From Echeneis naucrates (lineage: Eukaryota > Chordata > Actinopteri > Carangiformes > Echeneidae): 64,000 nucleotides of DNA. The notes beneath the pieces were generated by a model. That model did no database searches. It saw only the letters and a list, made by a program, of their open reading frames with translations, and was not told the DNA's origin. Where the stretch lies: contig NC_042524.1 in the NCBI RefSeq assembly GCF_900963305.1, positions 6,123,764 through 6,187,763 of the forward strand. The letters are read 5' to 3'. Positions 57,610 through 64,000 of the stretch are shown here, piece by piece. A program made the position numbers and the translations under genes. Position 1 is the first letter of the stretch; each line of letters begins with the position of its first letter.

Positions 57610-60600
57610 GTAAGTTCACTGCTGCCGGCTGAGAAAAAGGAGGACAAAGGTGCTGAGATGTCACAGACTCCTGTATGAGTCATGCATCACGTCACGGCCA
57701 TGTCCCCTTATTTATGTAACCTATATATAGACCCTATTGAAGCACATGATAGTGGGGCCCCCCCTCAGGTCAACTCTGCTGATGTGTCTTCTGTTGTGGG
57801 CCCTCTGACCCCTGGAGGTGGCTGTCAGCCCACCGGTGGAGTGAGGAGGTTACATTTAGCTCATAATCATGTTGGGGGGTGAGGGGCGTGTGGAGCTTTA
57901 AACAAATCCATCCATGTGTGCACTTTGTAGAAGTGTGGCCATGCTGGAAAACAATCTCTGGGACCGATTATCAGCTGAGCGTGTCTGACTTCAGGTTTTA
58001 GCCTTAAATATCGCAGAGCTTCAATTCAGGATCAGGTTCTTTGACTGAAGGGGTGATGGCTCAAAGCAGTTCATGTGGAGTTCAGTTTTTTTTGGTGGAA
58101 AGTGACAAATATTGTTATATGTATTTATTTACTGAATCAGATATCTAAATTAGGTGGCTAAAAGCCCTTTTCAGACTTGGCGGAGATGTTTAAGTATTTT
58201 TAGCTGAATTTTGTAGTTCACTCCGCAGGTACGTTTGTCGTGAACAGCAAGGTGTCAGCAAAAGTGTGAAACTGGCTTTATGTCATAGACGGGAGAAGCA
58301 TCCAGAGCTTTTAGTGAAGCAAAACAATTTTTTCCCATTTAAAGCCCAACATTTACATTTTTCAAATGTCACGGTAAAAAAGGCTGCGTTTGTATTACTT
58401 ATTATCCGATGGGGTTTTTTGTCACCCCTCTAAATCTTAAACAAGCCTCTTACAGAGGAACAAGGGGAAAGATGTCAGCCAGGAAGCTTTTATGTTCAGA
58501 CACTCACGACTCTCAGCACCTCGGGTCTTTAAGCATCAGTTAGCTAACAGGTGGCCAGCAGGCCATCCAACTATTTAAAGGCCAGAATGGTCGATTACAC
58601 AACAAGCCTGATAATACATACTGTGTGTGATAACATGCAAACTGGGTTTTATCCCCGATATTTTGAAAGGTGTTTCAGTTTAAAATAAGCAGCAAGGAGA
58701 CACATTTTCTTTTATTTTTATTTGTAGTTGGGTATGCGGCCTTGCTGACAACAAACTATTCATCTTATTGAAACACAATTATTCATGTACATCCTGATGT
58801 TGTAACGTCCAGTCCGACGTAATCACAGCTTAGAGAAGAGGAAGAGCTCTGGGAACATCCTTTGGCTCAACTTGTCCGTCTTTATTTAACACTCACCGCG
58901 AAGTCTGGTGGTTTGTTTCACTGTTTGTCTGGAAAAGGAGCAGCAGCTGCTGTATTTTGTCTTAATGTGTCTCCCTCCGTCTTAAGTGAGTCTGTGTGGT
59001 GATCATTGTCCAGCTGCGCGTCGACACGTACGGGATCATCATGATGTTTCTGTCTCCCACGCTGCACCTTATTATGGTCCTGGAAACTCTCACTTTCTCA
59101 TCTCACAGCGTCATTGCTGGAGGCAAGACGAGGCTTGTGTGAATCACCACAGCAACGTGGCGATACGCTTGAATCACTACGGCAACATGAAGCATCTCCC
59201 CTTGGTTACAGCCGGTGGAACATGCGTCTCTGTTCTCCCACACACTTCCCTCTCGGCTTTCCCTCCTCTGCTCTCCTGGTGTACACAACAGGTGTAGTTG
59301 TGTTATCACTTGACTGGTTACAAGGCCATAAATTGCCATATGTAGATGAACACTCACACTTGCTTAGCACGGTGAAAAAACAACCGGAGCAAGTTTTTTT
59401 TTTGTGGTTTTGCCTCTCTGTTTTCTTGCTGCTGCATGTTCTGAAGTATCTGAAATTGATTCCTGCTCTGAGGGGCTTGATGTTGCTGATCGATAACTGA
59501 TCAATCATGAAAATAAGCTTTTGATTACAGTTAGGTTTTAAATTAGAGTAGACATGAAGATTTTAAACTTATGATTTAATCGTTTCTTTAGCACTGCCGA
59601 TTTAACCACCAGTTATTTTTAGCAACTTTAACCCATAGAGCAAAGCATCTTGTTGGTTGCTATGGTTGCTCCCAGGCTATTGTAGGATATAAGCATCAGA
59701 TTTTTTGATCTGGTCGTTTGGGATTTTATCCCTCCGATAAGAAACAAGTATATTCTGAAGCCATGGCATACATTTTTTGGTTTTAATCCCAAATTTAGAC
59801 TCTCACCTGAAGTAGATTAGCTCATGGCCAGAGCTTTGGTCAGTAGTGAGCTGAATTCAGTTTGGTTATGAAGTCTGTCATCTTCAAGCTCATCACAGTT
59901 TCTGTTTCACAGCATTTAATGACATTTCTTATTGTACCTTAATAAAGTTTCAGGGCAGGTTTTCAGCGTGACAACAAAACAACCAATGATCTGTAAGTCT
60001 TATAAACCCAGAGGTCTGTTAGCGGCCACCTCAGACTGCAGTTCGATCGGTTTGGACCCCTCTGTGCTGGTTCAGGTCTGAAGTTTAGTGGGCTGGATGA
60101 TGCTGAAACCAGGTCAGCTTTGTTTGTTTGTCATGAACATAATCATGTAAAGAGGACAAAGATGGGTCATTGAGTCTGAATTTGAGATGTCCCATCACAG
60201 ATCGAGAATACAGATCATTACCGAGCCTGTTTTTTTTTTTTTTTTGCCTTTAATGTGTTTGCCCATATTTCTTTATTTGTCCTGAATTTTGTCAGCCCAT
60301 CTACAAGCAGATGCTGAATTCCTGCTGACAGCGAACCCAGACAACAAGTCGTGTGAAATCATGTGTAATTTGTGTTTCAACAGTCAACCTCCCCCAGACC
60401 AGATCTCAGGCTCTCTTCCCGTCCTCTCCTCCCTGTCTCATAACACTGTTACATGACGTTGTGGTCAGAGAGGCAAATTCAGGTCAGTAAGGCAGAGGCA
60501 AGATGCATCAGCTCTGTGCGCCAGAACGCTGTCAAACTTCATCACAGTTCAAACCGAACCAAGAGGAGGAAACTGGTACATAATGCTTTACATTGTGCTT

Positions 60601-61437
60601 TAACTGAAAACAGCTTTGAAACAAGTTTCACATTAATTAAAAATTAAAACATAATGAATGTCATATTTGACAGCAATTTTTAAATTATGATTAATGCCAC
60701 ATTTTTCAGATGAATTCGAAAAAAAAATATGTAGAATTAGGTGATTACAATGAATTCAATTTAAAGAGTCGATGTTCACCTTTTCTTCAAGCCTTCAATG
60801 TTCCAGTGGACATACATCAGGAAGTAAATTCAGTTTTCTACTGCAACAACTTCAGTGCTGATCCTTCCCAGGTCAGCACAATCTGACAGACTAGCAGGAC
60901 TCGACCACCTGGTGACCACGACAGTCTATCAAAAATCCACATGATACTTAGTTATGCTGCTGAAAGCTGCACGTTGAAGCTGGATGTTAAGTGACAACAA
61001 CACAAAGAGTTTCATGGAAGAATCTCAAGCGCTTTGTCTTCCTCTGTACCATTTTCACAACTAGCTTGCATCCCATCATCCCTGTGCCACACCTACCTGT
61101 GGTAGCCCCGCCCCCTTTCTACAGTGATTAGTTGGATTTGCCTTAAAATAAAAATCTAAACCGGATTAGTCCATGTGAGCTCAGTTGGGCTCGGTGCTTC
61201 TCTTCATCCACCTAATCAAAAGATCTCTTCTCTGATGACCAATATTGGTTAACTAATTTCAAGGACATGAAATCTGAAATTGATTCATTAGATTATTTTG
61301 GGATTTTTCACCAAACATCAGATTTAATAAAATTTTTAATTAGATTTTTATATATATAAAAAAAACTAACTAGATACAACACATTAAAAAAAACTATAAT
61401 TAGAGAGTCCAATATACATAAAAATACAGTCAATGAA

Positions 61438-61660
61438 ACATTTCTATACTGTGCTTAGTGTCCAAATACGGACTGTCCCGCTCTTGTGAACGTCTCAGGA
61501 ACCCTGTATTCAAATTTGGCACAAACTGTCACTTGAACAAACTCATTTCATATTGGTGGATAAAGGCCAAAGGTCAAGGTCACTGTAACCTCACAAAGCA
61601 AAGTTCTGCCCTTTGTTAGCACACACACTGTAGCTATGAAGACTTCATATGCTAATTTTA
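61438..61660. repeat. dispersed fish repeat with nuclear-receptor-like half-sites
   Basis: The block contains tcaaatttggcacaaactgt, then aaaggtcaaggtcactgtaa and cctcacaaa. I recognise this word order from a very common interspersed repeat of fish genomes (a 'feeling of sequence' identification; no family name offered). It shows no coding capacity. It carries AGGTCAAGGTCA (61571-61582) and AGGTCACTGTAACCT (61577-61591). Confidence 0.6.
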
Positions 61661-63595
61661 TGTATATGAGATAAAGATGCATCCCTAAACGATTTTAGTG
61701 CCCCTCTACCTTTCACATCAAAATGTGTGTTTTGGATGCCATCGGGACAGAGAGCAGTAAAGGAGCTCACTGAGTATTGAAGAAAACTACTTGCTGAGCT
61801 GAAGAGAAGCTGATTGCTCATGTGGGGTAAATGGAGGTTTTCATGCTCTGTACTAAAACACACAATCACGTTCATACCAAAACACACTTCTACACTTAAA
61901 GTTCATGCTGTTTCAGATGAAGTTTGTTCGTACTGTTTTGCTCACCAAGCACTGAAACGAAGAAAAGTGATCAGTGTTTCTGACAGCAGAAAAAAGATCA
62001 ATCAGAGACAGAAAATTTAAATACGCTGTTGGTTTTACCCCATCATCTTATAAACAAGCAAAAATGTTCAAAGGAGCTATTGTCATGTCAAATTTGATAA
62101 ATGTGTTTTCAGAATTAAGGAGGCCTCAGTTTAAATAAAGGTAATTGCAGATGTGGAAACTCCCGGAGAGGATGGACCCAACAATCTGCAGCTCAGGGGG
62201 GACAGGCTGAACTAGATCCCATTATCAGTGTCAGCTATAATTTTTGCTGTTGTGCATGTTGTGTTTATAAGCCTTTAATATGGTTTCATGTTCCACTGAC
62301 TGTTTCTAAGATCTGTCTGGTCCCAGCTTTATTCGGGGGGGGGACCTCTAAAACAAGCTCAGTGCGGCTGAATTTCTCTGCCACATCTGCAGCGACTTCA
62401 CACAAGATGTCAGGGAAAAGAAAGGCACGATTGAAAGGATTGAGAAAACATTATTTTTCCCCAATATGTCAGTCTCTGTGCAGCACTTTCAGTTCATTGT
62501 GGTAAATTTAGCTCTATTAATAAACCACTCTGCAGCGGCTTGCAGCGCCTTCACCAGCTCTTCCAAATGGTCACAGAGTGGGGGGTGTCTTCGGAGTTTC
62601 ATTTTTTTGTATCATGTCATGTTTCAAAAATGTTTCGTTCTCATTGTTCCTTTACTCTGATGTTTGCGTCTCGCTGGGCAGAGTGTGATGGTAGAGATCT
62701 GTTTCCGTGTAAGTTTGCTGAGGAGAGAAGGTTTTCTCTGTGCCCCGTTTATTAAATGCACATACAGGCAATATTTGTGGAAACAGCTAATTTTCAGGCT
62801 AATCTCAGTCAAATAATTTATACAAGCGTTATTTGCAAGCAGATACACTTCAGACACCCAAAATATTTGCAGATTTCTAATGAAAGAGAAGGAGCAAATT
62901 CAATTTTGTAGAAAAACCAAACTACTATAAATGATTTAAATTTGTATATCGTCTGGACATGTCCGGACTATACTTTAAAAGTTGAATTCAAAAGCAGCTG
63001 CCATCATTCTGCAAATACATTTCCTTGATTTACCTCACAGTGAAAGACAAATCCTGTGTTTTTGTCCTTAAATGCTTGTAATGTGAAACCTGTTGTAGGC
63101 AATGAGTGGTGTGATGCTGCGTACTTCCATAAAACAGTTAAGTTCTCTTAAAGTCTTCTGAACCGATATGATTTATCAATAACTTTGAAAATAGAAGTTT
63201 TAAAATCTATCAAACAAAAACCAACAAACAGATAAGTGAAACGTACATTAAAAGATGAGCGTAATAACATTGAAATGTTGCCAAACTGTCATGTAGGTAT
63301 CATCACTTCGATTGGCGCGAGTTGGATATATCTGTCCGTCGGTTTGAACATTAAGTTAGAAAAGTGTTTTGTTTTTAAAGCCTGCTGATGTTGAGGCGTA
63401 AAGAAGTGGTTTGCAGATGAGCTTCCTGTTTGCAGCAGAGTTAAGACCACAAGTTCAGGCTTGACTGTTAATAGTCCACTTACTGTAATGTGTTGCATAA
63501 TTCAGCTCCGACTGTGGTGACCAGACGCTACACCGCCCTTCCCCCTTTCAGACGGCTTTGCACCAACATTTGTTCACATGGCGTTAGAAAGACAC

Positions 63596-63596
63596 G

Positions 63597-63628
<32 letters not shown>

Positions 63629-63827
63629 GCCGTGTGAAGATAACTTGCTGTTTGGCAGTGACAGTACACCCCTCCAGACAGAACATGTCTCAAGTGTAGG
63701 TAACAGACTGCATGTCACTTGGTATAAAACACTTTGGGTTTTTTGAAGTTAGGTGAGAACACACCCTCATACACACTCTGACACCAAGGAGACACACACA
63801 TGCACAAACACACTGACACCACAGAGC

Positions 63828-63855
<28 letters not shown>
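63596..63855. repeat. two (CA)n microsatellites
   Basis: CA runs at about 63596-63628 (with CG interruptions) and 63827-63855, separated by a degenerate CA-rich stretch, in unc119 intron 1. Confidence 0.85.
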
Positions 63856-63862
<7 letters not shown>

Positions 63863-64000
63863 AAACTCTTTGTGTCTTATCCAAACTCAGTGAACTCCTG
63901 GGACTTCATTAGGAGGCTCAAAAGTAACAATTAGCAGCAGGTTAGCGAAAGGATGAGGACAACACCAGCTGCGGTTCAGTATATTATACACATATAAATA

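Larger units (their letters stand above)
57610..64000 (+). other. unc119: unc119 first intron (continues beyond window)
   Basis: Intron sequence from the GTAAGT donor to the end of the window. I looked for the next family block (YLCSPEENIY) and did not see it. The stretch contains simple repeats (CA at about 63596-63628 and 63827-63855), a poly-T run at 60231-60245 and a dispersed repeat near 61.5 kb. Open frames such as those at 59.1-59.5 kb have no family signal. Confidence 0.55.

Noticed and set aside
57081-57683. Minus-strand open frame of 200 codons
   Set aside because: It lies opposite the GC-rich unc119 leader and first exon, is proline-rich by composition and matches no family.
1-64000. 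CRISPR arrays, operons, tRNA or rRNA genes, retrovirus-like or Polinton-like elements
   Set aside because: None seen on either strand; the repeats present are microsatellites or short dispersed repeats.

Overview
This is a teleost fish nuclear genome window. The evidence is short introns with clean GT-AG borders, many CA/GA/AAT microsatellites, fish dispersed repeats, and a gene set matching human 17p13.3/17q11.2 (ccdc92b, tlcd2, liat1, mir-22, trarg1, gosr1, cryba1, unc119) joined to fish-specific members (a tandem fbxo40 pair and an extra Rieske-type AIF gene). All gene names come from protein families read by eye; no database was searched. Exon borders were placed from splice sites and reading phase. 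In every complete gene model the exon lengths sum to a whole number of codons.

Layout. 0.7-2.2 kb: ccdc92b-like coiled-coil gene (-). 3.6-12.1 kb: two fbxo40 genes in head-to-head inversion (- then +), both intact at 702 and 700 codons. 12.7-15.0 kb: a decayed-looking tlcd2 copy (-). 16.1-21.5 kb: an 18-exon AIFM3/AIFM4-like Rieske plus FAD/NAD oxidoreductase (+). 25.0-26.9 kb: liat1 (-), with a lysine run encoded by a GAA-type repeat. 32.1-39.1 kb: a noncoding mir-22 host transcript (+), with a CpG-rich promoter at about 32.2 kb and a perfect mir-22 hairpin at 38.43-38.52 kb. 41.2-42.0 kb: trarg1/tusc5-like CD225 membrane protein (+), tail-to-tail with gosr1 (Golgi SNARE GS28, -, 43.4-50.4 kb). 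51.7-52.8 kb: cryba1 beta-crystallin (-). 57.3 kb onward: first coding exon of unc119 (+), whose remaining exons lie beyond the window.

The most unusual signal is in the fbxo40 pair. Two blocks, 270 bp over the zinc finger and 191 bp over the F-box, read as identical between the inverted copies, while the rest of the genes is diverged and even has non-matching introns. This looks like recent, domain-restricted gene conversion. Other points of note are a paired CRE at the mir-22 host promoter, a MEF2-like TATA element upstream of the plus fbxo40 copy, the loss of tlcd2, and a dispersed repeat carrying a near-perfect oestrogen-response-like palindrome in unc119 intron 1.

No tRNA, rRNA, CRISPR array, retrovirus-like element or toxin gene was recognised.
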